DNA of 8,967 bases from Verrucomicrobiaceae bacterium (GCA_003820635.1 RPOS01000124.1:1-8967), one strand, 5' to 3'. Shown: positions 1 to 6,037, numbered from the stretch's first letter. The notes: generated from the letters alone by a model not told the origin. Numbers and translations are program-made.

Positions 1-640
1 AGTGGAAGACGCGTGCCCGGCAGATCTGGTGCCGCATGGGCAGCCCGGTGTCGAAGCCGAGGGATTCCGCCCACTGGCGCAGGCGGCTGCGGTAGGCGAT
101 CCACAGCCGTTCCTCGCTGCGGTCCGCCATGATTCCGTTGGTGGAGGGCCGCAACACCGGGAGGTCGAGCGGGTAACCGCGGATGGGATCGCCGCCGGCC
201 TTGGAGGTGGAGAATGTCCAAGCACCCGCCTCCTCATCGTATTCGGGCACAGGCATGTGCGGATCGCAGGCGGCGAGGTTGCGCTGCCAGAGGAGCGACT
301 GCCGGAGCCGGTCGCGGTGGTAGCGCAGAAGAATGCCCAGGTCATATTCCGGGACCAGCACCTCGTTGAGCCGACAACGGACTTCCCGGAAATCGACCGG
401 GCGCAGGTCGCCCTGCCGGTCGAGATCGGCGTGGAGGACCAGGGACTCGTGGTTGTGGCGGATGTCCCACGTGACCGGGCGCCGTGGTGCCCCGGGCGTA
501 GGGCGCTGGACGTCGCGCCAGACGAGGTGGCTGCCGTCCAGATGGAGGATTTCCGGGCGCATGGGTGCGGCATCCGGTGGCGGGTTGGAACCGGTGCGTG
601 GCGGCCACAGGGGTCGGAATCGGAGGTTGGGGATGCTCAT
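1..640 (-). CDS. Hypothetical protein, N-terminal part (C-terminus beyond window)
   Basis: An ATG at 640-638 opens a frame that stays open for 213 codons to the window edge. I do not recognise the family. The minus strand was preferred over the equally open plus-strand frame because its third codon positions are mostly G/C and its composition looks natural, with scattered Trp, Tyr, His and Asp, whereas the plus translation is a Val/Ala/Gly/Arg-rich shadow. The N-terminus is rich in Pro and Arg (about residues 1-30). The middle is charged and soluble-looking, without a signal peptide or membrane segment. The pentapeptide VPEYD occurs twice, at about residues 96-100 and 131-135. No Shine-Dalgarno precedes the ATG, and a second Met at residue 27 is a possible alternative start. 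A 62-codon open frame upstream overlaps this start by ATGA. Function unknown. Confidence 0.55.
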   Translation of the reverse strand, partial: MSIPNLRFRPLWPPRTGSNPPPDAAPMRPEILHLDGSHLVWRDVQRPTPGAPRRPVTWDIRHNHESLVLHADLDRQGDLRPVDFREVRCRLNEVLVPEYDLGILLRYHRDRLRQSLLWQRNLAACDPHMPVPEYDEEAGAWTFSTSKAGGDPIRGYPLDLPVLRPSTNGIMADRSEERLWIAYRSRLRQWAESLGFDTGLPMRHQICRARVFH

Positions 641-970
641 GGGAGAGGGTGAATTTTCGGAATCTTCCAACCTACCCCCGCAAACAAACCCCTGCATGTG
701 CTGGCGGGCGCGGTCCAAATTCCCAAGCCTTTGATAATCAGATGTTCTGGCAGGTGCTGTGAACGTCCATCCGACACCGGATCATAGCCCAAAAAACCAA
801 CCCGAACATGGGCATAATTACGCATACCTGAGAGGTTATTCCGGGTGTCAAACCGGCCCGTACCATTGGCTGATCTACATGATTAGAGCGGTATGCCGCA
901 GCACCAAGGCGCTGGTGGCGTGATGAAACGAGCGCTCGCCACTCCGGAATAGGAGTGCTAGCTTCCCACC
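641..970. other. 330-base region without a convincing gene
   Basis: This is the space between the divergent genes starting at 640 (minus) and 971 (plus), so it probably holds both promoters, but no clear -35/-10 pair could be assigned. It is more AT-rich than its surroundings in the middle. A 62-codon minus frame (825-637) overlaps the next start as ATGA, but its composition is not persuasive. A loose direct repeat is visible at 696-708 and 742-754 (11 of 13 bases identical). The hairpin at 940-957 lies at its right end. Confidence 0.5.
940..957 (+). promoter_or_regulatory. Inverted repeat covering the ribosome-binding site of the 971 gene
   Basis: CACTCC (940-945) and GGAGTG (952-957) are perfect 6-base inverted arms around a 6-base loop. 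The right arm contains most of AGGAG (951-955), the only Shine-Dalgarno-like sequence before the GTG at 971. The dyad could be an operator for autoregulation, as is common in toxin-antitoxin operons, or an RNA hairpin that hides the ribosome-binding site. Both are inference. The dyad itself is seen directly. Confidence 0.35.
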
Positions 971-1201
971 GTGAACAAGCCCCGCACGGTCATCAACCTT
1001 GAGGAAACCATCGGCAAGCAGGTGGGCCGGCGCAAGCCGCCGGTGGATCCGCTGCGGGTTGCAAGCGACATGAACCAACTGGCAACCGGCCTGTTTGCCG
1101 CATCCGGGCACAAGTTGCCACGGCGCGGCGTATTCCGGTTCCGCACCCATGAGGAGGCAGATCAATGGATGATGACCATGGGCCCGAAGGCGAAGAACTG
1201 A
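971..1201 (+). CDS. Small basic protein upstream of nucleotidyltransferase (putative antitoxin-like partner)
   Basis: A 76-residue protein starting at GTG. An in-frame TAG at 959-961 rules out any earlier start, and the next in-frame Met (residue 34) would remove nearly half the protein. AGGAG lies 15 bases upstream, which is rather far. The protein is soluble, Lys/Arg-rich and lacks membrane segments. Its C-terminal part carries the string GVFRFRTHEEADQWM (about residues 53-67), a pattern I associate with small proteins encoded beside AbiEii/MNT-type nucleotidyltransferases, though that is recollection and not a search result. The gene overlaps the downstream nucleotidyltransferase by 37 bases in another frame, so the two are almost certainly co-transcribed and may be translationally coupled. 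A role as antitoxin or accessory subunit is inferred from this layout only. Confidence 0.65.
   Translation: MNKPRTVINLEETIGKQVGRRKPPVDPLRVASDMNQLATGLFAASGHKLPRRGVFRFRTHEEADQWMMTMGPKAKN
1151..1157 (+). promoter_or_regulatory. Shine-Dalgarno GAGGAGG for the nucleotidyltransferase
   Basis: GAGGAGG ends 7 bases before the ATG at 1165, inside the coding sequence of the upstream small gene. It is the strongest ribosome-binding site in the window and fixes the nucleotidyltransferase start despite the 37-base overlap. Confidence 0.7.
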
Positions 1202-1683
1202 TTTCCCGCGCTCCTACGCAGGAGGACTTCGTGAAACTGTGCGCACGGCTCAATGAATTGGGAGCCCGTTACATTGTGATCGGCGGATTTGCCGTCATCA
1301 CTTCAGGCTATCCGCGATCCACCATGGACATCGATTTCGTGATCGATACCTCCCTGGAAAACGAAGCGCTCGTCTATCAAGCTCTCGAAATCCTGCCCGA
1401 CCAAGCGGTGAAGGAACTCCTGCCCGGCGAGGTGTCCCAATACAGCGTGATCCGGGTCGGAGATGAAATCTGCGTGGACCTGATGGCCTCGGCTTGTGGC
1501 ATCGGCTACGAGGAAGCCATCAAGGATTCTGTGATTCGCACCATTGATGGCGTTCCGATCCCCTTCGCCTCGCCGCGCCTGCTCTGGCGCATGAAGGAAA
1601 AAACTTACCGCGAAAAGGACGCGCCGGACCTGCTTTTCCTCCGCCAGCAATACGGCGACGAAATCTTCGGACCGGACCGGTGA
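1165..1683 (+). CDS. Nucleotidyltransferase, MNT/AbiEii-like family
   Basis: A 172-residue protein with the polymerase-beta-fold nucleotidyltransferase signature. Hydrophobic YIVIGG (36-41) is followed by FAV, R51-S52-T53 and the metal-binding pair D55-I-D57. A third likely catalytic Asp, D105, sits in the hydrophobic strand ICVDLM (102-107). The C-terminal part has a Pro-Arg-Leu-Leu segment followed by MKEKTYREKDAPDLLFL (about 143-159), resembling the tail of AbiEii/DUF6036-type proteins where Lys and Asp residues recur. Such enzymes transfer a nucleotide to RNA, protein or small-molecule targets. Several are toxins (AbiEii, MenT) and others are antitoxins (MntA). The start is set by the GAGGAGG site, and the gene overlaps the preceding small gene. 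All three acidic residues are present, so it looks active. Whether it is a toxin, an antitoxin or a resistance-type enzyme cannot be decided from sequence alone. Confidence 0.8.
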   Translation: MDDDHGPEGEELISRAPTQEDFVKLCARLNELGARYIVIGGFAVITSGYPRSTMDIDFVIDTSLENEALVYQALEILPDQAVKELLPGEVSQYSVIRVGDEICVDLMASACGIGYEEAIKDSVIRTIDGVPIPFASPRLLWRMKEKTYREKDAPDLLFLRQQYGDEIFGPDR

Positions 1684-1716
1684 AAGCTTGAGCGTTGACC
1701 GCGCTGACCATACATG

Positions 1717-1740
1717 CCGGATCGCATGCAATCCATCCGG
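1717..1740. terminator. Weak hairpin after the nucleotidyltransferase
   Basis: CCGGAT (1717-1722) and ATCCGG (1735-1740) are perfect 6-base inverted arms around a 12-base loop containing the palindrome GCATGC. It lies 34 bases after the stop codon, but no T-run follows, so a terminator role is only a guess. Confidence 0.2.
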
Positions 1741-1784
1741 AAGACTACCCGGCAGGCTTCTCCTAACACGTCGATGAGGGCTGG

Positions 1785-1859
1785 TTATCTCAGGGCGGCT
1801 TGGACTTGTGCGGCGGAGATGGCCTTCATGTGTTTGGGGGCCCGTTTCGTGCGGCCGCC
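1785..1859 (-). pseudogene. Orphan C-terminal coding fragment
   Basis: Between a TGA at 1862-1860 and a TAA at 1787-1785 the minus strand encodes 24 codons that read like a genuine basic, amphipathic C-terminus: GRTKRAPKHMKAISAAQVQ, then a short Ala-Ala-Leu-Arg end. The codons are G/C-ending. It is in a different frame from the adaptor gene ending at 1892, so it is not a simple readthrough of that gene. It may be the tail of a lost gene, or a very short peptide starting at the internal ATG. The parent family is not recognised. Confidence 0.2.
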
Positions 1860-1891
1860 TCAGCCGAAACACCGGCAAAAACCCTGGCCCG

Positions 1892-3151
1892 TCATTCCCG
1901 ATTCCTCACCGCCGAGCCGTCTTTCACGGTGTCCGGCGGATGCAGCAGGACCTTGTCGCCCGGTTTGAGACCGGAGAGAATCTCGGCAAGCCGTCCGTCG
2001 GAATGGCCGGCTTCAACGGCGGTGAGGCGGGCGCGGCCGTTCTGATAGATGAATGTTTTCCAGGCGTTGCCCTCGCGGAACAGGGCGCCGGATGGCGCCA
2101 CCAGCACATCGTCCGCATGCCACACCGCCACGCGGGCTTCCACGCGGTAGCGGTCGCCGAGCGCGCGGGCGGCTTCCGGCGGATCGATCAGGTCGCTCAG
2201 CACGATCACGCGCTGCTCCTCCACACCGAGCGCGGATATCTTGGTGAACGCGGCGGGCTCGATCCGGCGCACGCGGCCCTTGAGCGGTGCCTCGCCGCCC
2301 CATTGCTCGATTTCCACCGGGTCGCCCGGGCGGATGGAAACGGCGTCTCTTGAGAGGATTTCCGCCTCGATCTCGATGTCCGCCGGATCGCCGATCTCAA
2401 GGATGGCCATGCCCGGCGTGACGACGGTTTCGCTTTCCTGCATCACGTTGAGCACGTTGCCGGAAACCGGGGATCTCACTTCCACCAAATTGCCCGCCGT
2501 GCTGACATCCGGGCGCTCCAGCACGGCGCGGGCCTGGGCGAGTTCGTAGTCGATGACTTGCAGCGAAAACTCCGCCGCGCGGACTTCCGCGGCCTTGATC
2601 GAGGCCTCCGCCTCCATGCGGTCGCGGTCGGAATCCGAAATGGTGCCGTCCTGTTTCACGGAACGCATCCGGTCGCGGTCGGCCTCGGAGAATTTGAGGG
2701 CGGTTCGCGCGGCTTCCAGCGCTTCCAGCGCCCTTTTGCGGGACGCCTCGTGCAGGGAAACCACGGCCTCCGCCTGCAACCGCGCCCGCGGATCGAGCAG
2801 CGGCGCGGCGACCGGCTCGATGGCCGTGAGCAGGGTTTTGCCGGCCTCCACGGCGTCGCCGGGCTTGAGCGGCACGCGGCGCATTTTCCCCGCCACGGGC
2901 GCGGCGACGACGTAGCGGTTGCGCACGCGGGTTTTTCCTTCCTCCGAAACGCGCACCGTGAGCGGCGAGCGTGCGACCACGCCGGTTTCGATGACGATGG
3001 GTTTTGGCCACAGGCCCCACGCGATGAGCGCCAGCAGCAGCAACGCGCCAAGCCATGGCAGCGCCCGGCGCACGAGGTGCCTGCCGGATGGATCCGGCTT
3101 GGTTTCCCATGGGGCCTTGCCTTCGTTGCCGGATGTTTCGGGAGTTGCCAT
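1892..3151 (-). CDS. HlyD/MacA-type periplasmic adaptor (membrane-fusion protein)
   Basis: A 419-residue protein taken to start at the ATG at 3151 (Met-Ala-Thr-Pro-Glu-Thr). The frame is open upstream to 3325, but that extension is Trp/Cys/Arg-rich and would put about 58 odd residues before the anchor. In order: a short polar cytoplasmic N-terminus (1-29); one membrane anchor (about 30-48); the first lipoyl half (about 79-115, with APVAGKM and LKPGDAVEAGKTLL); an alpha-helical coiled-coil hairpin rich in Ala/Glu/Arg (about 122-214); the second lipoyl half (about 222-256, with VRSPVSGNVLNV); a beta-barrel (about 257-345); and a membrane-proximal domain (about 346-410). Such adaptors bridge an inner-membrane ABC or RND pump to an outer-membrane channel. 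No pump or TolC gene lies beside it: the nucleotidyltransferase converges from downstream and a small membrane protein gene lies upstream, so the partners must be elsewhere. No Shine-Dalgarno is visible. Substrate unknown. Confidence 0.85.
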   Translation of the reverse strand: MATPETSGNEGKAPWETKPDPSGRHLVRRALPWLGALLLLALIAWGLWPKPIVIETGVVARSPLTVRVSEEGKTRVRNRYVVAAPVAGKMRRVPLKPGDAVEAGKTLLTAIEPVAAPLLDPRARLQAEAVVSLHEASRKRALEALEAARTALKFSEADRDRMRSVKQDGTISDSDRDRMEAEASIKAAEVRAAEFSLQVIDYELAQARAVLERPDVSTAGNLVEVRSPVSGNVLNVMQESETVVTPGMAILEIGDPADIEIEAEILSRDAVSIRPGDPVEIEQWGGEAPLKGRVRRIEPAAFTKISALGVEEQRVIVLSDLIDPPEAARALGDRYRVEARVAVWHADDVLVAPSGALFREGNAWKTFIYQNGRARLTAVEAGHSDGRLAEILSGLKPGDKVLLHPPDTVKDGSAVRNRE

Positions 3152-3309
3152 GCAGTCGCGAAGCGATAGTGGACCACGCAGGCCCGGCATGCAAGCGGGC
3201 CATCCGCAAATCCAGCGGTCTGCCAGATGCCGCCGCTGTTCCTGCTTGGCGGGTTCTCCATGGAGGTTTAAACCGCTCCATGAACGCACCTCGCGTAGAA
3301 GCACCCTTC

Positions 3310-3367
3310 CGTGCCGCATTTGCACGGGATACGCCGCGCGCGGTTGTTACAGGACAAATGCCGCACG
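3310..3367. repeat. Imperfect 58-bp palindrome between two divergent genes
   Basis: Outer arms CGTGCCGCATTTG (3310-3322) and CAAATGCCGCACG (3355-3367) pair at 12 of 13 positions. Exactly at the same centre (between 3338 and 3339) lies the perfect 10-base palindrome CCGCGCGCGG (3334-3343). The shared centre makes this one structured element and not two chance repeats. It sits 158 bases upstream of the adaptor start and 26 bases upstream of the small membrane protein start, in the 242-base gap 3152-3393, which otherwise shows no gene. Possible roles are a cruciform or REP-like element, an operator, or the edge of a small mobile unit. A small separate dyad TCGC-GAA-GCGA lies at 3156-3166. Confidence 0.5.
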
Positions 3368-3393
3368 CGGCTTAATTTCAATGCTCGGCAGAT

Positions 3394-3714
3394 ATGAAGA
3401 AAGCATCCATCGTCCTCATCATCCTAGGAGCACTGTATCTACTCTCGAACGTGAGAGATCAAGTTCGAGGCTCTACTACGCTCAGTATGCCAATGCCTCA
3501 TCCGAGCACACCCTTGCCAGATGGATCAGCATCCGCAGACGACTCAAACAGCAACTTTGAAGGCGCGATGATCTACAATTGGTTGTATGCCTTCGGTCTT
3601 GTGGCTTTGGGATTCGTCGGCCTGAGCATCCACGGCCATTACGAACGTCTCGATCCATTGTCGCCTGACTTCGACGCAGTGTCCTCCAATTCCAGCAATC
3701 CAAGACCCAGATGA
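3394..3714 (+). CDS. Small two-helix membrane protein, unknown function
   Basis: A 106-residue protein. The N-terminus is a Lys-Lys start followed by a hydrophobic helix (about 4-20, ASIVLIILGALYLLSNV), which could be a membrane anchor or uncleaved signal. A polar Ser/Pro/Asp-rich loop (about 21-57) follows, then a second helix (about 58-80, YNWLYAFGLVALGFVGLSI) and a polar tail. If the positive-inside rule holds, both ends are cytoplasmic and the loop periplasmic. The family is not recognised. Base composition is visibly more AT-rich, with codons such as CTA, TCT and CGA, than the flanking adaptor and exbD genes, suggesting acquisition from elsewhere. Ten bases after its stop begins an attC-like sequence, the arrangement of an integron gene cassette. 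No strong Shine-Dalgarno precedes the ATG. Confidence 0.65.
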   Translation: MKKASIVLIILGALYLLSNVRDQVRGSTTLSMPMPHPSTPLPDGSASADDSNSNFEGAMIYNWLYAFGLVALGFVGLSIHGHYERLDPLSPDFDAVSSNSSNPRPR

Positions 3715-3724
3715 TAATTCGAAA

Positions 3725-3774
3725 GCCTAACATGTGCTGCAGCGAACCGCGCCGGTGGGCGCGCATCTAACGTT
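3725..3774 (+). other. attC-like recombination site, apparently truncated
   Basis: GCCTAAC at 3725-3731 matches the integron inverse-core consensus RYYYAAC. It is followed by A and then TGTGCTGCAGCGAACC, which resembles the left (R''-L'') half of many environmental attC sites, and by a GC-rich hairpin tip (3748-3763). The sequence ends AACGTT at 3769-3774, where GTT is the triplet used by integron integrases. The expected right arm complementary to GCTGCAGCGAACC and a proper GTTRRRY core are missing: the base run after GTT is CTTC and belongs to the end of exbD. It is therefore at best a truncated or secondary-site junction. Consensus facts are established; assignment here is inference. Confidence 0.4.
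3748..3763. terminator. GC hairpin downstream of exbD and of the small membrane gene
   Basis: CGCGCC (3748-3753) and GGCGCG (3758-3763) form a perfect 6-base stem with the 4-base loop GGTG. It begins 3 bases past the exbD stop on the minus strand and 34 bases past the plus-strand gene, so it could stop transcription from both sides. No T-run follows on either strand. It may instead be the tip of the attC-like site. Confidence 0.35.
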
Positions 3775-4192
3775 CTTCCTCCCGGATCTTGATGCGGGCG
3801 GGGACGTCCTTGATGGGGATGCCGGCTTTGGTGAGGGCGTCCCAGACGTGGAGCAGGCGCTCGAGCGGAAGTTTCTTGTCGGCCTCGAGCTCGAGTTTGC
3901 GGCCGGGGTTCTGTTTCTGATAGGCGGCGAGGTAGGACTCCAGCAGGCCTTCGGGGACTTTGAGCGAATCGAGCGTGATGTTGCCCAGCGCGTCCACGGC
4001 GATGACCGAGCGCGGGTCGCTGACGGTGTCGGACGGGATTTCGCGCACGGTGGGCAGCTCGATGCGGAGGATTTCCCGCGGTTTCTTGAAGGTGGTGGAG
4101 ACGATGAAGAAGACGAGCAGGATGAAGAGGATGTCGATCATCGGGACGATCGGCACCTCGGCGCGCTTGCGGTGGATGCGGTGGAAGTGCAT
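3767..4192 (-). CDS. exbD: Biopolymer transporter ExbD/TolR family
   Basis: A 141-residue protein, normal length for ExbD. The short basic cytoplasmic N-terminus leads into a single membrane helix (about 15-35, IVPMIDILFILLVFFIVSTTF) that carries the conserved proton-path Asp, D20, in the PMIDILF context. The rest is a periplasmic domain with the usual beta-alpha pattern, including an ELEADKKLPLERLLHVWDAL stretch typical of ExbD/TolR. In the complex, ExbD and ExbB use the proton gradient to energise TonB. It is the last gene of the tonB-exbB-exbD operon, 6 bases after the exbB stop, so translational coupling is likely; no strong Shine-Dalgarno is visible. The stop codon abuts the attC-like sequence. 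TolR is the alternative name, but no tolB or pal lies nearby. Confidence 0.93.
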   Translation of the reverse strand: MHFHRIHRKRAEVPIVPMIDILFILLVFFIVSTTFKKPREILRIELPTVREIPSDTVSDPRSVIAVDALGNITLDSLKVPEGLLESYLAAYQKQNPGRKLELEADKKLPLERLLHVWDALTKAGIPIKDVPARIKIREEER

Positions 4193-4198
4193 GGCAGG

Positions 4199-4864
4199 TC
4201 AGCCTTTGTTTCCGCTGCGCTGGCAGACGTGGGCGAGGTCCGCGAGGAGCGATTCCAACCGCGCGGTGAGAACCTCGATGCGGCGGGTGAAATAACCGTG
4301 GGCGACGACGCAGGGCACGGCGATGGCGAGGCCGAAGATGGTGGTGTTGAGCGCCACGGCGATGCCGCGGGCGATGGCCAGATGATCTGCGGCGTCGCTC
4401 AGGCCTTGGAAAATCACCACCAATCCGGAGGCGGTGCCGAGCAGGCCTAACAGCGGAGCGACGGTGATGACCACATCCAGCAGGCCGATGCCGGCGTGGA
4501 GCCGCGAGGTTTCCTCCCGGGCGGAGGCCTCGACGGCGAGGATGATGTCGCGCTGCGGCTTGCCGCGGTGGCGCACGGCGACGGCGGCGAGCCGGGCGAG
4601 CGTGCTTTCGCCTTTTTCAAACTCCTTGAGCACGGGCTCGGTGCGGTCGGCCGCGGCGATTTCCTGGAAGTTGGCGACTTTTCTCGCGAGCTCGTCCGGG
4701 ATGACGCGGCGGCGGGAAAGCGCGAGGAACTTGTAGAGGATGGCTGTCAAGCCGACGAGCGATGTGAGCGCCAGCGGGATCATGAAGATGCCGCCTTTGA
4801 GGAGGAAGTCCCATGAGGTGCGGAGCGCGTCGGTGGCGGTGATGGTGGCTAGCGTCTGGTGCAT
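4199..4864 (-). CDS. exbB: MotA/TolQ/ExbB proton channel family protein
   Basis: A 221-residue protein starting at ATG 4864-4862 (Met-His-Gln-Thr-Leu). The frame is open far upstream but only as a shadow of tonB. Three membrane helices are visible: about 26-48 (FMIPLALTSLVGLTAILY), about 128-152 (with APLLGLLGTASGLVVIF, the ExbB/TolQ signature) and about 163-190 (with ALNTTIFGLAIAVPCVVAH). The cytoplasmic region between helices 1 and 2 is Glu/Arg-rich, as expected. ExbB forms the pentameric proton channel around ExbD. The gene sits 16 bases after tonB and 6 bases before exbD on the same strand. The complete helix signatures argue for a functional protein. Confidence 0.92.
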   Translation of the reverse strand: MHQTLATITATDALRTSWDFLLKGGIFMIPLALTSLVGLTAILYKFLALSRRRVIPDELARKVANFQEIAAADRTEPVLKEFEKGESTLARLAAVAVRHRGKPQRDIILAVEASAREETSRLHAGIGLLDVVITVAPLLGLLGTASGLVVIFQGLSDAADHLAIARGIAVALNTTIFGLAIAVPCVVAHGYFTRRIEVLTARLESLLADLAHVCQRSGNKG

Positions 4865-4880
4865 GCGGGGCGGTGGTGTG

Positions 4881-5966
4881 TTAGAAATAGAAGCGGAAGA
4901 TGAGTTCGAGCGGTTCCTCGTCGTATTCGCGGCGCAGGGCGGGCGGCATGGCGGGGATGGCGGCGTCCCGGATGGAGTTGAGGGTGAAACCTTTCTGGAC
5001 CTCGCCGGTTTCCATGTCCCCGACGAACTGGACGGAGCGGATCTTGCCGCTGGTTTCCACGAAAAAGCGCACGGTGAGGAAGCCCGGCGTGATGAAATCC
5101 CGGTGGCGCACGCAGTTGCGCTGCCACTCCAGCTCCACGGCGCGGCTGATGACGGCCTGATAGCGGCCGAGCGGGCTGTCCGCCACATCGAGCGAGCTTT
5201 TGCCGGTGCGCGAGATCGATCCGACCACGGCGGTCTTGCGCTGGAAGCCTTTGAAAGCGGGCTTCGGCTGGGCTTTCGGCTTCGGCAGCTCGGCCACTTC
5301 CGGGGTGCTTGGCTTGGCGTCGGCGGCCGGCTTTTGCTTGGGAGTGGGTTTGATGTCCTCGCTGGCGGCGGTTTCACGCGGAACCTGCACGTCCACCGGA
5401 TTCGGGCCATCTAACAGCCCCTCGCGCGGCGGCGGCGCGGCGGCCGCGGTCTCCGGCTGGGCTTCCTGCGCGGGGCTTGGCGGCGTGGTCTCGGCAAGGG
5501 TGGCCTCGGCTGGCGGTGCTGGCGGGGTTTCCGGAGCGAGCTCGCCGTCCTGATAATCGCTCTCGGTGGTTTCGATGTCCGCCGCATCGCGCGGCTTGAT
5601 GCCCGCCTGGGAGGGCAGCGGCGGGGCGGCGGAAACCGGTGCCCGCTCGCTGGTGGCGCGGGTGTTGCGCTCGCCCATGAAGGCCGGGTTTTCCGCCGGC
5701 GGCGCGGCCTGATCCGGCGTGGTGCGGGCAAAACGTTGCTCAGGAGGCGCGGCCGCCGGAGCCGCTTCCGCCTCGGCGGGCGCGGCGTAGATGGTGGCCA
5801 CGGTTTGCGCGGCCGGCTCGGGTGGTGGTGGCGATTGCTTGCGCAGCGTTTCGAATTTCAACGAGGCCATTCCCACCATGGCCAGCAGGCCGAGATTGAC
5901 GAGCAAGGACAAGCCGCCGGCGATCATCCACAGATGACCGTCGCCAGAGTGCCGGGAGTCAGCCAT
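4881..5966 (-). CDS. tonB: TonB-like energy transducer
   Basis: A 361-residue protein from the ATG at 5966. Starts at 5975 (ATG) and 6020 (TTG) are possible but would add up to 18 residues, and none has a clear Shine-Dalgarno. There is a short cytoplasmic N-terminus, one membrane helix (about 12-33), then a long Pro/Ala/Glu-rich linker (about 45-250) suited to spanning the periplasm. The C-terminal TonB-type domain (about 262-361) contains SPLGRYQAVISRAVELEW, TVRFFVETSGKIRSVQF and a hydrophobic ELIFRFYF terminus. This version, with the SPLGRY opening, resembles verrucomicrobial TonB proteins. It transmits ExbB-ExbD energy to outer-membrane receptors, none of which is encoded here. A TolA-like role is an alternative. 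The linker is longer than in E. coli TonB. It is the first gene of the operon. Confidence 0.85.
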   Translation of the reverse strand: MADSRHSGDGHLWMIAGGLSLLVNLGLLAMVGMASLKFETLRKQSPPPPEPAAQTVATIYAAPAEAEAAPAAAPPEQRFARTTPDQAAPPAENPAFMGERNTRATSERAPVSAAPPLPSQAGIKPRDAADIETTESDYQDGELAPETPPAPPAEATLAETTPPSPAQEAQPETAAAAPPPREGLLDGPNPVDVQVPRETAASEDIKPTPKQKPAADAKPSTPEVAELPKPKAQPKPAFKGFQRKTAVVGSISRTGKSSLDVADSPLGRYQAVISRAVELEWQRNCVRHRDFITPGFLTVRFFVETSGKIRSVQFVGDMETGEVQKGFTLNSIRDAAIPAMPPALRREYDEEPLELIFRFYF

Positions 5967-6037
5967 CGCCTGCATCGTCGTCAACGCCGCCAAGCATGCC
6001 GCGAAACCCTGCGGGCGCAATCCGGGAAATCAGCCAC

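Noticed and set aside
2..652. A long open plus-strand frame at the left edge.
   Set aside because: Its translation is Val/Ala/Gly/Arg-rich with poor third-position bias; the opposite strand gives a more natural protein, so this is taken as its shadow.
696..754. Loose direct repeat (11 of 13 bases) in the left intergenic region as a possible mobile-element end.
   Set aside because: Two mismatches, no target duplication and no transposase nearby; too weak to call.
1303..1878. Minus-strand open frame opposite the nucleotidyltransferase.
   Set aside because: It is a shadow of the gene that holds clear nucleotidyltransferase motifs and a strong ribosome-binding site.
2558..3169. Plus-strand open frames opposite the adaptor gene.
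   Set aside because: They are shadows of the adaptor frame, which has recognisable lipoyl and coiled-coil segments.
3152..3325. An N-terminal extension of the adaptor to an upstream start.
   Set aside because: It would place about 58 Trp/Cys/Arg-rich residues before the normal anchor; Met at 3151 gives a typical N-terminus.
4865..5410. Upstream extension of the exbB frame.
   Set aside because: It overlaps tonB in another frame and encodes Ser/Arg/Pro-rich shadow sequence; Met at 4864 starts a normal ExbB.
4740..5414. Plus-strand frame opposite exbB and tonB encoding a Gly-rich protein.
   Set aside because: The Gly-rich text is the complement of the Pro/Ala-rich TonB linker and not an independent gene.
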